A DNA stretch of 56,495 bases, taken from DATJZG01 sp035499295 (GTDB taxonomy: Bacteria > Myxococcota > Myxococcia > Myxococcales > Anaeromyxobacteraceae). Positions 1-8,108 of this stretch are shown here, piece after piece. The position numbers and the translations under genes are program-made. How positions within the stretch are numbered: position 1 is the stretch's first letter; every line of letters starts with the position of its first letter. The notes under the pieces are model-generated. The model was not told where the DNA came from, did no database searches, and saw only the letters and a list, made by a program, of their open reading frames with translations. The stretch is from NCBI GenBank assembly GCA_035499295.1, contig DATJZG010000062.1:1-56495 (forward strand), in the 5' to 3' direction.

Positions 1-1
1 C

Positions 2-118
2 CCCTGCACGCCGACCTGCAGCCTCTGCACCAGGCGCATCATCGCCCAGCGGCCCGCCTACTGCGGCCGCTGGCCGGCGGAGCGCCGCGAGCGGTTCCTC
101 GAGCGGGTCGGGGGCTGA
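2..118 (+). CDS. C-terminal end of an unrecognised protein (5' partial)
   Basis: An open frame runs from the left edge to a TGA at 116-118 and gives 38 residues. It begins with a cysteine cluster (C-x3-C-x2-C within the first nine residues), has one later Cys, and ends in a basic Arg/Glu-rich stretch. The cluster could be a metal-binding or zinc-ribbon tail, but I do not recognise the family. The stop lies 12 bases before the end of the convergent gene on the other strand, as expected for a real gene end in this compact genome. The start and most of the protein are outside the window. Confidence 0.4.
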   Translation, partial: PCTPTCSLCTRRIIAQRPAYCGRWPAERRERFLERVGG

Positions 119-130
119 GGGATCCCCCGC

Positions 131-634
131 CTAGAAGTGGGAACAGGTCGCGAGGTAGCAGGTCGGGTCCTGGCCGGACTCCGCGTAGCACCGGTCCAGG
201 GCGGCGTCCTCGACGGCCGTCATCCCGGCCAGGTTGAATCCCGGGGTGACGACCTCGGTAACCGGGTACTGATCGCCGTAGGAATCCTCCGCGATGCAGG
301 TGACGCTGCGAATCGCGCTCCACTCCCAATAGTAGACGGGGCGCGCGAACTCCGGGTGGTTCCAGTGGGCCCATTCGGCGTGCCCGCGGACCACCAGCCG
401 GGGAGACATCACCCGGACGGGATGGGGGCGCACCACCGGCCCGTGCGGGTGCTCGCCGGGTGGGTGACTCTTGTACGGCGGCGGCGCTTGCCGGGTGTTG
501 GTCTTGGGCGGCGGGTGAGAAGGCTTTCCTTGCTCCTCGTGTCGTTGCTCGTCGTGTCGCTCCTGCGCCCATGGCGAGGTCCCCAGGGACGCGAGGCCGG
601 AGCAAACGGCGATTGCCAGCCAACGGAGTCTCAT
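131..634 (-). CDS. Small secreted cysteine-containing protein, function unknown
   Basis: A 167-residue protein. The ATG at 634 has a GGGAG Shine-Dalgarno about 7 nt upstream and opens a classic signal peptide (MRLRW, a hydrophobic stretch, then Ala-Gln), so export to the periplasm or outside is inferred. After the signal comes a low-complexity linker rich in His, Pro, Gln and Lys (about residues 25-70). A compact C-terminal domain of about 95 residues follows with four cysteines spaced like two disulfides (TCIAEDS, RCYAES, TCYLATC). The Cys layout resembles small DUF4189-type domains, but this is a weak resemblance. The frame stays open further upstream to 811, but that part has no signal peptide logic and was not used. 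Confidence 0.7.
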   Translation of the reverse strand: MRLRWLAIAVCSGLASLGTSPWAQERHDEQRHEEQGKPSHPPPKTNTRQAPPPYKSHPPGEHPHGPVVRPHPVRVMSPRLVVRGHAEWAHWNHPEFARPVYYWEWSAIRSVTCIAEDSYGDQYPVTEVVTPGFNLAGMTAVEDAALDRCYAESGQDPTCYLATCSHF

Positions 635-1004
635 CGCAGTCTCCCGTCGATGTGGGCCGCGCGGGCGGCCCTCGCGCCTACCTAGTCGACGGTTCCCTCC
701 GGCACCACCGGCCCTGTTGGAGCGGCCTCCCGCGGCCGAAGGACCTTCGTGGGCGGCCGGGCAGCGCCGGCGCGTCGCCCTGAAGAAAACCTTTGGGCTC
801 TCCTCCGGCATCGAAGGGTAACGCAGCGCGCCGTCGCGCCTCCCCTCACCCCGCCATGGCCGGGCCCTCCCGGCCGACGCGGGCGACTCGCCGGCCCCCG
901 GCCTCGGCGGGCGCCCTGCCCTCGCGGAGTGAACCGGGGTGGCGCTCGCGGGCGCCGCGCGTGTAGAGTCGCTCGACAGAGCACCGCGACGGAAGGGGCC
1001 TCGC
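635..1004. other. Intergenic region between divergent genes (370 bp)
   Basis: This stretch separates the leftward secreted-protein gene from the rightward transporter pair, so it should hold promoters for both. Open frames crossing it are GC-driven shadows with no start context. I see no convincing -35/-10 pair, hairpin or repeat. The only clear signal is the GGAAGGGG Shine-Dalgarno at 991-998 serving the downstream GTG start. Confidence 0.5.
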
Positions 1005-2351
1005 GTGAAACGACTCGCGCACAGCCTGTACGCTCAGGTCCTCCTCGCCGTACTCGCCGGCGCCGTGCTCGGCCACCTGAATCCCTCGCTCGGCGCGGCC
1101 ATGCGCCCTCTCGGGGAAGGCTTCATCAAGCTGGTGAAGATGCTCATCGCCCCCATCGTCTTCACGACGGTGGTGACGGGCATCGCCAAGATGGGCGATC
1201 TGAGGAAGGTCGGCCGGGTGGGGCTCAAGGCGATCGTCTACTTCGAGGCGCTGACCACGCTCGCGCTCGCCATCGGCCTCGGCGTCGGGAAGCTGGCGAG
1301 ACCCGGGGCCGGGATGAACGTGAACCCGGCCTCCCTCGACGCGAGCTCGATCGCCTCCTACACCAGCGCCGGCCACTCGATGAGCACGGCCGACTTCCTC
1401 CTCAACATCATCCCCAAGGACGTCTTCGACGCCTTCGCCCGCGGCGACATCCTGCAGGTGCTCTTCTTCTCCGTCCTCTGCGGAGTCGCCCTCGCGGCCC
1501 TGAAGGCGGACGGGGCCCGGTTGCTGCACCTCATCGACGGGCTCTCCCACGTCCTCTTCCGGATCATCGCCATCATCATGCGGGTGGCTCCCATCGGCGC
1601 CTTCGGCGCCATGGCCTTCACCGTGGGGAAGTACGGGATCGCGAGCCTGCTCAGCCTCGGGAAGCTCATCGCCGCCTTCTACGCCACCAGTTTCCTCTTC
1701 GTGATCCTGGTCCTGGGCGTGGTGGTTCGCCGGGCCGGCCTGGGGATCCTCCGCTTCCTCCGCTACATCCGGGAGGAGCTCTTCATCGTGCTCGGGACCT
1801 CGTCTTCCGAGTCCGCCCTCCCCCTCCTGATGCGCAAGATGGAGCGGCTGGGCTGCTCCAAGCCGGTGGTCGGGCTCGTCGTGCCCATGGGCTACTCGTT
1901 CAACCTCGACGGTACCTCCATCTACCTGACCCTGGCGACCCTGTTCATCGCCCAGGCCACCAACACCCAGGTGAGCTTCGGGCAGGAGCTGGAGATCTTG
2001 GCGGTGCTGCTCCTCACCTCCAAGGGAGCCGCGGCCGTGACCGGAGGGGGGTTCATCACCCTCGCCGCCACGCTGTCGGCCGTGGGCAACATCCCGGTGG
2101 CGGGGCTCACCCTCCTCATCGGCGTCGACCGGTTCATGTCGGAGGCCCGCGCCATCACCAACCTCATCGGCAACGGCGTCGCCGCGGTGGTCGTCTCCAA
2201 GTGGGAGGGGGAGCTCGACGTCGACCGTGCCCGCGCGGTCCTCGCCGACGTGGCGGTGGTCGAGGCGGAGGAGTACACGGAGGGTCACGTCGACCCGAAC
2301 GCGGCCGTCCCCGACGTCGCCGGCGGCACCGCGCCCGTCGAGGGGCCATGA
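1005..2351 (+). CDS. dctA: C4-dicarboxylate/H+ or Na+ symporter, DctA-type (DAACS family)
   Basis: A 448-residue inner-membrane secondary transporter for succinate, fumarate and malate-type substrates. The GTG start at 1005 is preceded by GGAAGGGG with good spacing; the open frame from 939 has no ribosome site. Family hallmarks are the N-terminal LIAPIVFTTVVTGIA segment, the serine-rich HP1 loop GTSSSESALP (about residue 265), the TM7 cation motif NLDGT (Asn300-Asp302) and the TM8 signature DRFMSEARAITNLIGNG with its substrate-binding Arg. All expected key residues are present, so it should be active. It overlaps the next paralog by ATGA (translational coupling). Exact substrate cannot be told from sequence. 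Confidence 0.92.
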   Translation: MKRLAHSLYAQVLLAVLAGAVLGHLNPSLGAAMRPLGEGFIKLVKMLIAPIVFTTVVTGIAKMGDLRKVGRVGLKAIVYFEALTTLALAIGLGVGKLARPGAGMNVNPASLDASSIASYTSAGHSMSTADFLLNIIPKDVFDAFARGDILQVLFFSVLCGVALAALKADGARLLHLIDGLSHVLFRIIAIIMRVAPIGAFGAMAFTVGKYGIASLLSLGKLIAAFYATSFLFVILVLGVVVRRAGLGILRFLRYIREELFIVLGTSSSESALPLLMRKMERLGCSKPVVGLVVPMGYSFNLDGTSIYLTLATLFIAQATNTQVSFGQELEILAVLLLTSKGAAAVTGGGFITLAATLSAVGNIPVAGLTLLIGVDRFMSEARAITNLIGNGVAAVVVSKWEGELDVDRARAVLADVAVVEAEEYTEGHVDPNAAVPDVAGGTAPVEGP

Positions 2352-3673
2352 GGCGGTTCGCCCGGACCCTGTGGGCGCAGCTGCTCGCCGGGGCCGTCCT
2401 GGGGACGCTGGTCGGCGTCCTCCGCCCCCGGCTCGGGATCGCGCTGCAGCCGCTCGGCGATGGGTTCATCCGCCTGGTCCGGATGCTCATTGCTCCCATC
2501 GTGTTCACCACGGTGGTGACCGGGATCGCCAGGGTGGGAGGCCTCCGGAAGGCGGGCCGCGTCGGCCTGAAGGCGATCGTGGCCTTCGAGGTCCTCACCA
2601 CCCTCGCCTTGCTCGCCGGGCTCCTCGCCGGCTTCCTGGCTCAGCCGGGCCGGGGAATGAACGTGAACCCCGCCAGCGTCGACACCCGCGCGATCGCCGG
2701 CTACACCACCGCGGGCAGGGCCCTCACCGTCAGCGAGTTCCTGCTGGGCATCATTCCCAGGGACGTCGTCGACGCCTTCGCCAAGGACGACGTCCTCCAG
2801 GTCATCCTCTTCTCGATCCTCTTCGGCGTCGCGCTCGGCGCCCTGAAGGAGGGGGGCAGGGAGGTCCTGGAGTTCGTCGAGGACCTCTCCACCCTGCTCT
2901 TCCGTGTCATGACCATCGTCATGCGGGTCGCCCCTCTGGGCGCCTTCGGGGCGATGGCCTTCACGGTGGGGAAGTTCGGCCTGGGCACGCTTCTCGGGCT
3001 GGGCAAGACCCTCGCGGTGTTCTACCTGGCTTGTGCCCTCTTCGTGCTCGTGGTCCTGGGAGCGGTGCTCCGCTGGACGGGCCTCGGCATCTTCCGCTTC
3101 CTCCGCTACATCCGGCAGGAGATCCTCATCGTCCTCGGCACCTCCTCCTCGGAGCCGGCACTCCCGCTGCTCATGGAGAAGATGGGCAGGCTCGGCTGCT
3201 CCCGGCCCGTGGTCGGCCTGGTCGTACCCCTTGGGTACTCCCTGAACCTCATCGGCACCGCCGTCTACCTGACGCTCGCCACCGTCTTCGTCGCCCAGGC
3301 GACCCAGACCGCGATCGCGCCTTGGAAGTGGGTCGAGATCCTCGGGGTGCTGCTCCTCACCTCGAAGACGGCCGCGGCCGTGACCGGGGGAGGGTTCATC
3401 GCCCTGGCCGCGACGCTCTCCGCGGTCGGGGACCTCCCCATCGCCGGGCTGACCCTGCTCGTCGGGATCGACCGGGCCATGTCGGAGGCCCGGGCCGTCA
3501 CCAACCTCATCGGGAACGGGGTGACGGCCGTCGCGGTTTCACGGTGGGAGCGCGAGCTCGACGTCGCCCGGGCCCGCCGGGTCCTCTCGGACGTGGCGGC
3601 GGTCGAGGCGGAGGAGTTCGAGCAGGGCCGGATCGACCCGAAGGCCGCCGTCCCCGACGCTGCCGATCCCTGA
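2348..3673 (+). CDS. Second DctA-type dicarboxylate carrier with altered cation-site motif
   Basis: A 441-residue DAACS-family paralog of the preceding gene. Its ATG lies inside the ATGA stop overlap, so the two are translated together. The fold signatures are intact: LIAPIVFTTVVTGIA, HP1 GTSSSEPALP, and TM8 DRAMSEARAVTNLIGNG. The TM7 motif reads NLIGT (residues 300-304) where the first copy and the family have N-M/L-D-GT. In the well-studied archaeal homologue GltPh this Asp coordinates a transported sodium ion. Its replacement by Ile in an otherwise conserved copy suggests changed ion coupling, a changed substrate, or a regulatory/sensing role; this is inference. Tandem duplication is the likely origin. 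Confidence 0.88.
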   Translation: MRRFARTLWAQLLAGAVLGTLVGVLRPRLGIALQPLGDGFIRLVRMLIAPIVFTTVVTGIARVGGLRKAGRVGLKAIVAFEVLTTLALLAGLLAGFLAQPGRGMNVNPASVDTRAIAGYTTAGRALTVSEFLLGIIPRDVVDAFAKDDVLQVILFSILFGVALGALKEGGREVLEFVEDLSTLLFRVMTIVMRVAPLGAFGAMAFTVGKFGLGTLLGLGKTLAVFYLACALFVLVVLGAVLRWTGLGIFRFLRYIRQEILIVLGTSSSEPALPLLMEKMGRLGCSRPVVGLVVPLGYSLNLIGTAVYLTLATVFVAQATQTAIAPWKWVEILGVLLLTSKTAAAVTGGGFIALAATLSAVGDLPIAGLTLLVGIDRAMSEARAVTNLIGNGVTAVAVSRWERELDVARARRVLSDVAAVEAEEFEQGRIDPKAAVPDAADP

Positions 3674-3784
3674 GGACCCGCCGTCCCCCCTGGGTGTTCC
3701 CCCTGCCGAGGGCTCGCCGGACTGGTTATCCTGAGCGCCGGGTCCAGGAGTCCGAGGTTTCACCCGCCTTTCCCGAGGGCTGAA

Positions 3785-4483
3785 ATGAGCTGCCGCGTCC
3801 TTCTCGCCGTCGCCGGGGCGCAATGGGCCGCCGCCGCCCTGGCCCAGTCGCCCGCCGAGCCGGCTCGCTTCACCCAGGTCGACCTGCAGGTGGACGTCTC
3901 CAGGGAGGTGGCGAACGACCTCATGAACGCGAGCCTCTACGCGGAGCTCTCCGACCCGTCCGCCCCCAAGGTGGCCGACGAGCTCAACCGCGTCGCGGCC
4001 GCGGCGCTCAAGACCGCGGGCGAGTTCAAGACCGTGAAGGCGAGCAGCGGCCACGCGCAGACCTACCCCATCTACGATCGCGCCAGCAAGCTCACCTCCT
4101 GGCGCGGCCGCACCGAGGTCCGGCTCGAGTCCCGGGACGTGCAGGCCATGGCCGCGCTCATCGGCAAGCTCGAGTCGACGATGCAGGTCGCGGGCATCAG
4201 CTTCAGCGCCTCGCCCTCGCTGCGGCGGGAGACGGAGAGCGAGCTCGTCACCGACGCGGTCGCCGCCTTCCGGGCGCGCGCCGACATCGTCACCAAGGCC
4301 CTCGGCGGCAAGGGCTACCGGATCCGGCACATGACCCTCAGCACCGGTGGTTTCGCGCCCGGCCCTCGCCCGCTCGCCGTGGCGCGGATGAGCGCCGCGG
4401 CCGCCGAGGTCACCCCGCCGGCGTTCGAGGCGGGCACGAGCACGGTGAACCTCGTCGCCTCCGGCACCATCGAGGTGGAGTGA
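3785..4483 (+). CDS. Exported SIMPL domain (DUF541) protein
   Basis: A 232-residue protein starting at ATG 3785 behind GAGGG. Residues 1-20 form a signal peptide ending in Ala-Leu-Ala-Gln, so it is periplasmic or outer-membrane associated. The mature part has the SIMPL/DUF541 layout: an opening beta strand with a conserved Val-Asp, a helix of A-D-x-L-N-R-V-A-A-A-type sequence, a Y-x-I-YDR element, a 'RGRTEVRLES' strand, and a second half with 'ADIVTKALGGKGYRI'. Family members are oligomeric periplasmic proteins of poorly known function, some tied to oxidative stress. Its neighbour downstream is a redox selenoprotein, but a functional link is only suggested by proximity. Confidence 0.85.
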   Translation: MSCRVLLAVAGAQWAAAALAQSPAEPARFTQVDLQVDVSREVANDLMNASLYAELSDPSAPKVADELNRVAAAALKTAGEFKTVKASSGHAQTYPIYDRASKLTSWRGRTEVRLESRDVQAMAALIGKLESTMQVAGISFSASPSLRRETESELVTDAVAAFRARADIVTKALGGKGYRIRHMTLSTGGFAPGPRPLAVARMSAAAAEVTPPAFEAGTSTVNLVASGTIEVE

Positions 4484-4544
4484 GGGCGAGGGCCGGACCG
4501 GGCTCCCTCTTCGGGCGCCCCCCGCCCCGCCGCCATGCTAGACC

Positions 4545-5081
4545 ATGGCCATGGATCGGATCCCGGACGAGGTGACGCGGCTCCCGGTGCTAGACCTCGA
4601 AGGAGCGCCGCGCCCGCTGGGGGCGCTGTGGGCGGAGCGGACCGCCGTCCTCGCTTTCGTGCGCCACTTCGGGTGACTCTTCTGCCGCGAGCAAGCGGTG
4701 CAGTTGCACCGCCACAAGGACGAGATCCACGACCGCGGCGGCGAGCTCGTCACGGTCGGCAACGGCGGACAGGCTTTCGCCCGCGCCTTCCGGGAGGACA
4801 TGGGCATCACCACACCCGTCTTCGTCGACCCCTCGGGCGCCACCTATCGCGCGCTGGGGATGCGCCGCAGCCTCGTCGGCACGCTCTTCTCGGGGAGATC
4901 GCTCCTCCACGCCGCCCGGGCGCTGCGGGGCGGATTCCGCCAGGGGCGCACGCAGGGCGACGCCTTCCAGCTCGGGGGAGTGCTCGTCGTCGACACCGAC
5001 GGCCGCGTCCTCTTTCGCCACCTGAGCCGGGAAGCCGGCGACCACCCCCCCGAGGCCGACGTGCTCGCCGCGCTCGCCTGA
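4545..5081 (+). CDS. Peroxiredoxin-like selenoprotein (AhpC-TSA_2 / SelU-SelL type), Sec at residue 44
   Basis: A 178-residue protein read as one frame from ATG 4545 (or ATG 4551) to 5081 if the TGA at 4674-4676 is decoded as selenocysteine. Upstream of the TGA is a thioredoxin-fold start ending FVRHFG; downstream the frame continues without a break as LFCREQ and then a typical peroxiredoxin-like domain (VFVDPSG, YRALGM, GGVLVVDTDGRVLF). The family's active site is normally HFGCxFC; here the first Cys position is UGA, giving U-x-x-C. A stem-loop directly after the TGA fits a bacterial SECIS. Known Sec-containing members of this Prx-like family exist in delta-group proteobacteria. No strong Shine-Dalgarno is seen. 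Conventional calling would give only a truncated 43-residue or N-terminally shortened product. A TGC-to-TGA error or mutation is the main alternative. Confidence 0.87.
4682..4703 (+). promoter_or_regulatory. Candidate bacterial SECIS stem-loop after the in-frame UGA
   Basis: Five bases after the UGA (4674-4676) the RNA can fold: CUGC (4682-4685) pairs with GCAG (4700-4703), and CGC (4686-4688) with GCG (4695-4697). A two-base bulge (4698-4699) separates the two helices, and the apical loop GAGCAA (4689-4694) starts with G. The loop begins about 15 nt from the U of UGA, close to the usual distance for SelB-bound bacterial SECIS elements, which also tend to carry an early loop G. Folded by eye only. 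Confidence 0.6.
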
Positions 5082-5171
5082 AGTGCGGCCGGCCGGGGTT
5101 AAGCCCTGCTGGCCCTGGCTCGGGCCGCGTTCGGTGGCTGTGTCGAGCCCGCCTTCTGAGGAGGAATCTCC

Positions 5172-5633
5172 GTGAGCCGATTCGCCTCGATCGCGTCCCT
5201 GGCGCTCCTCGCGAACGTCTGGGGCGGCTGCGCGGCCATCACGGCGAGCCGCTTCGAGATGCTCGCCGTGAACTCCTACCCCCCGGGTGCCGAGGTGCGG
5301 GTGAACGGCGTCCCGGCGGCCCGCACGCCCGCCTCGATCGCGATCGACCGCAAGCGCCCTCCCCTCGTGGAGGTGGCCTCCCCGGGCCTCCCTCCCCGGC
5401 CCTGTCCCTTCCGGATGACCCCCGGGGGTGGCTACATCGCCGCCGACGTCCTCCTCTGCGTCTTCCTCTTCCCGGTCGGCTGCATCTCGTTCATCGACGC
5501 CGCCGGGGACTGGAACGTCCTCGACCCGCCCGCCTGCTACGTCGGCCTCGAGCCGGCCGCGGGAGGGGCGGCCGGCTGGCCGCCCGAGCCTCCTCCTCCG
5601 GGCGCTCCCCCGCCGCCGCCCAGGCCGCCGTAG
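5172..5633 (+). CDS. PEGA-like lipoprotein with proline-rich tail
   Basis: A 153-residue protein with GTG start at 5172 behind a strong GAGGAGGAA site. The N-terminus is a lipoprotein signal (Leu-rich stretch ending N-V-W-G-G-C), so the mature protein is probably lipid-anchored at about Cys21. Residues 35-75 look like a PEGA domain: 'NSYPPGAEVRVNG', then 'RTPASIAIDR', then 'LVEVASPG', typical of surface-associated beta modules. A hydrophobic segment follows (about residues 92-108), then a Pro/Gly-rich tail that may cross the cell wall region. Function is unknown; attachment to the envelope is inferred. Confidence 0.75.
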   Translation: MSRFASIASLALLANVWGGCAAITASRFEMLAVNSYPPGAEVRVNGVPAARTPASIAIDRKRPPLVEVASPGLPPRPCPFRMTPGGGYIAADVLLCVFLFPVGCISFIDAAGDWNVLDPPACYVGLEPAAGGAAGWPPEPPPPGAPPPPPRPP

Positions 5634-5696
5634 CCCGCGGCCGGCAGCCTCCGCGAGGGGCTTGAGCGACCTCGGGACCCCGGGAATACTCCCTGC

Positions 5697-6314
5697 GTGG
5701 TCCCTCCCAACCGTCGCACGCTCACCGTCGGAGTGCTCCTCTTCCCGGAGGCGGAGCCGCTCGACGTCTTCGGCCCCGTGGAGGCCTTCGCCATCGCGGA
5801 GTGGCCGGGATCGCGACCCCAGGATCCGCGCCCGTTCCGGCTTGTCACGGTGGCGCAGGCGAAGGCCCCCCTCGCCATCCGGGGTGGGACGAGGATCGCG
5901 CCGGATCACGACTTCGGCGACTGTCCCGCTCTCGACGTGCTGCTCGTGCCGGGAGGGCCTGGCACCCGTGCCGAGTACCGCAACCAGGCGCTCGTCCGTT
6001 TCGTGCGCGAGCGGGCGAGCCAGCTGGAGGTCCTCGCCTCCGTGTGCACCGGCGCCGCCCTCCTCGCCAGCGCGGGAACCCTCTCCGGGCTCGAGGCGAC
6101 CACCAACCGGCGCGCCTTCGACTGGGTCGTCTCCGTCTCCCCGCCGGACGTGCGGTGGGACCGGGCTCGCCGCTTCGTGGACGCCGGTCGAGTCGTCACC
6201 TCCGCGGGCGTGTCGGCCGGCATCGACATGGCCCTCCACCTGGTGGAGCGGTTCGCGGGAGAGGAGACGGCGCTCGCCGCGGCCGCCCGGATGGAGTACC
6301 GCTGGGAGCGTTGA
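5697..6314 (+). CDS. DJ-1/PfpI (class I glutamine amidotransferase-like) family protein
   Basis: A 205-residue cytoplasmic protein starting at GTG 5697. It opens with 'TVGVLLFPEAEPLDVFGP', the usual N-terminus of the DJ-1/PfpI group related to transcriptional activators such as FtrA/GlxA but without their AraC DNA-binding domain. The nucleophile elbow is 'SVCTGAALLASAG', with the conserved Cys at about residue 119. Later conserved parts are 'ATTNRRAFDWV' and 'VVTSAGVSAGIDMALHLVE', typical of isonitrile-hydratase-like and ThiJ-type members. Exact chemistry cannot be told. No operon partner is apparent; the next gene is convergent. Confidence 0.88.
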   Translation: MVPPNRRTLTVGVLLFPEAEPLDVFGPVEAFAIAEWPGSRPQDPRPFRLVTVAQAKAPLAIRGGTRIAPDHDFGDCPALDVLLVPGGPGTRAEYRNQALVRFVRERASQLEVLASVCTGAALLASAGTLSGLEATTNRRAFDWVVSVSPPDVRWDRARRFVDAGRVVTSAGVSAGIDMALHLVERFAGEETALAAAARMEYRWER

Positions 6315-6355
6315 GCGGCCGGTGGGAGCGCGCCCCCACGCCCCCAGACGTGCCC

Positions 6356-7099
6356 TCAGCGCGGCGGGAGCCGCGCCGCGGCTACGGCCAGGACCGGCCC
6401 CCCGCCGGGCGCCTCCACGAAGACCACGACCCGGCCGGCTCCGGACACGCGTCGCCGGTCGATGGGGACGCGGGAGGCGAAGGCGCCCCGAGCCGATCCG
6501 ATGGTGGACAGGAAGCGGACCACCGCGGCGTGCTCCAGCGTGCGACCCGCGTTCTCTCCGCCGGTGGCCCGCGTGGTGGCGTGGTCCTCCACCAGCGCCA
6601 AGACGACGTCGGCGTCGCCGCCGCCCGGCCAGGACGCCCGCACGTCCACGGCGCCGCCGGAGTCGGGGCCGGGGAGGACCCGCAGGGTGACCTCTCCCGA
6701 CGGGGTGCGGGCTGCGGTGGCGATCGCCGCCCGCGCAGCGCTGCCGTCGCTCCCCAGCACCTGGTAGCGGCCAGCGACCACGAGCTGCGGCGTGTAAGCG
6801 CTCGCGACGCGGAGCCTGCGCACGTAGAGCTCCTGCCGCTCCGTGAATCTCGGGGAGGAGAAGGAGTCCTTCCACCCGGAGTCGTCCCAGTAGTCCACGT
6901 GCTCGCCGAGCGCCACGATTTCCGCTCCGGGGACGGGCTGGTCCTGGACGAGGCGCGCCAGGACCGCGTCCGCGGGCGGGCACGAGGAGCATCCTTCGGA
7001 GGTGAAGAGCTCGACCAGGACGGGGATCGCCGCTCTCGCCCCGGATCCTTCTGGCGGGGCGAGCGCGAGGGCGGCGAGGAGCACTGCGACCACTTGCAT
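6356..7099 (-). CDS. Exported DUF1223 thioredoxin-fold protein
   Basis: A 247-residue protein starting at ATG 7099, which opens a signal peptide (MQVVAVLLAALALA). The hallmark of the family, 'VLVELFTSEGCSSCPPAD', follows at about residue 26 and carries a C-x2-C redox-type motif. Then come 'EIVALGEHVDYWDDSGWKD' and 'AYTPQLVVAGRYQVLGSD', also diagnostic. The C-terminal half is a beta-rich domain of unknown role. DUF1223 proteins are secreted and uncharacterised; a thiol-redox role is inferred from the motif. The open frame extends to 7183, but the extension lacks signal-peptide character. Confidence 0.88.
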   Translation of the reverse strand: MQVVAVLLAALALAPPEGSGARAAIPVLVELFTSEGCSSCPPADAVLARLVQDQPVPGAEIVALGEHVDYWDDSGWKDSFSSPRFTERQELYVRRLRVASAYTPQLVVAGRYQVLGSDGSAARAAIATAARTPSGEVTLRVLPGPDSGGAVDVRASWPGGGDADVVLALVEDHATTRATGGENAGRTLEHAAVVRFLSTIGSARGAFASRVPIDRRRVSGAGRVVVFVEAPGGGPVLAVAAARLPPR

Positions 7100-7400
7100 G
7101 TGACCCCCCCTGTCGCGCGCCGATGGGGATCCGGCCGGACAGAGAAGAGCGGGACCCATAGCGCGCGAGGGGGCCCGGCACAACCGGGGACCCGAGAATG
7201 TTTCCTCTCCGAGGTCCCGTTGGCGGCTCGATGGACCCGCGCGCCATCGTCATCGAGGCCAACGCCGTCAATCCCCTCCGGTTCCCGGCCGCCGTGCGCG
7301 TCGCGCGGGCGCTCGCCCCCGCCGACCGGTGGCGGCCCGAACACCCCGGAGTTAACACCGGGACGCGCATGACTCGCCCGACGCGCCTCCCGGAGAAGAC
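7100..7400. other. Intergenic region between divergent secreted-protein genes (301 bp)
   Basis: It separates the DUF1223 gene from the DinB-like gene, so promoters for both should lie here. A 68-codon frame at 7198-7404 has no ribosome site and no recognisable product. I see no clear sigma-70 pair, repeat or hairpin. The downstream gene's GGAGA ribosome site sits just before its ATG. Confidence 0.5.
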
Positions 7401-8012
7401 ATGAGAAAGCTCCTGCCCGTCGCAGTGTCCATCCTCGGCCTCGCGTTTGCCTCGTCACCCCAGGCGCAGGCTTCCCAGGGCCCCGCGGCGCCGCCCCCCA
7501 AGGCACCCCCGGCAATGGAGCCACCCACCTCGGTGGCCCAGAGCCTCGACCGGCAGTTCGGCTTCGTCGAGCACGATCTCGTGCCGCTCGTCGAGGCGAT
7601 GCCCGCCGACAAGTTCGACTTCGCGCCCCCCGGAGAAGGCTTCAAGGGCGTGCGGACCTTCAAGCAGCAGGTCGGTCACGTCGCCGCGGCGATCTACCTC
7701 GCCTCCGCCACCCTGCTCGGAGAGCCCTCCTCGCTCACCGAGGAGGACCTCAAGGGCGGCCCGGCCAGGCTCAAGACGAAGGAGGACTGCGTCTCCTTCC
7801 TCAAGGGCGCTTTCGCGGAGGGCCACAAGGCCATCGCCGGCGTGAGCGAAAAGAACCTGCTCGAGGTGGTGGGACCGAAGGACCGGCTGCGCGGGACTCG
7901 CCTCGGCCTCGCGAACTTCGTCACCTGGCACAGCTTCGACCACTACGGGCAGCTGGTCGTGTATCTGCGCATGAACGGTCTCGTCCCGCCCGCGAGCCGG
8001 GAACGGCAGTGA
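7401..8012 (+). CDS. Exported DinB family protein
   Basis: A 203-residue protein with ATG 7401 behind GGAGA. Residues 1-24 form a signal peptide ending in Ala-Gln-Ala, followed by a Pro/Ala linker. The rest is a DinB four-helix bundle: 'QFGFVEHDLVPLVEAMPADKFDF', 'GVRTFKQQVGHVAAAIYLA', and the C-terminal 'TWHSFDHYGQLVVYLRMNGLVPP'. His in 'QVGHVA' and the two His in 'WHSFDHYG' match the metal-binding triad of the family. DinB proteins are often metal-dependent thiol transferases, but exported ones are uncharacterised. It is convergent with the cytochrome gene. Confidence 0.88.
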   Translation: MRKLLPVAVSILGLAFASSPQAQASQGPAAPPPKAPPAMEPPTSVAQSLDRQFGFVEHDLVPLVEAMPADKFDFAPPGEGFKGVRTFKQQVGHVAAAIYLASATLLGEPSSLTEEDLKGGPARLKTKEDCVSFLKGAFAEGHKAIAGVSEKNLLEVVGPKDRLRGTRLGLANFVTWHSFDHYGQLVVYLRMNGLVPPASRERQ

Positions 8013-8108
8013 GCCGGACGAGACCGCCGCGCCGCGGACGCGAGCGCGCCCGCGGCCGGGAAGGACGCCGCGAGGGGTGGTAGCGGGACGGGCCCGCCCC
8101 GGCGACGG

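Noticed and set aside
4674..4676. Treating the TGA as a genuine stop or sequencing error
   Set aside because: The position is the family's redox residue, the frame continues with family sequence and a stem-loop follows; Sec is the simpler reading, though an error cannot be excluded from sequence alone.
4590..7370. A 926-codon open frame on the minus strand
   Set aside because: It runs antisense to four or more recognisable genes, is extremely rich in Arg, Gly and Pro, and has no ribosome site or domain; it is an artefact of high GC content.
7198..7404. 68-codon frame between the DUF1223 and DinB genes
   Set aside because: No ribosome site, no recognisable product, and it overlaps the start of the DinB gene.
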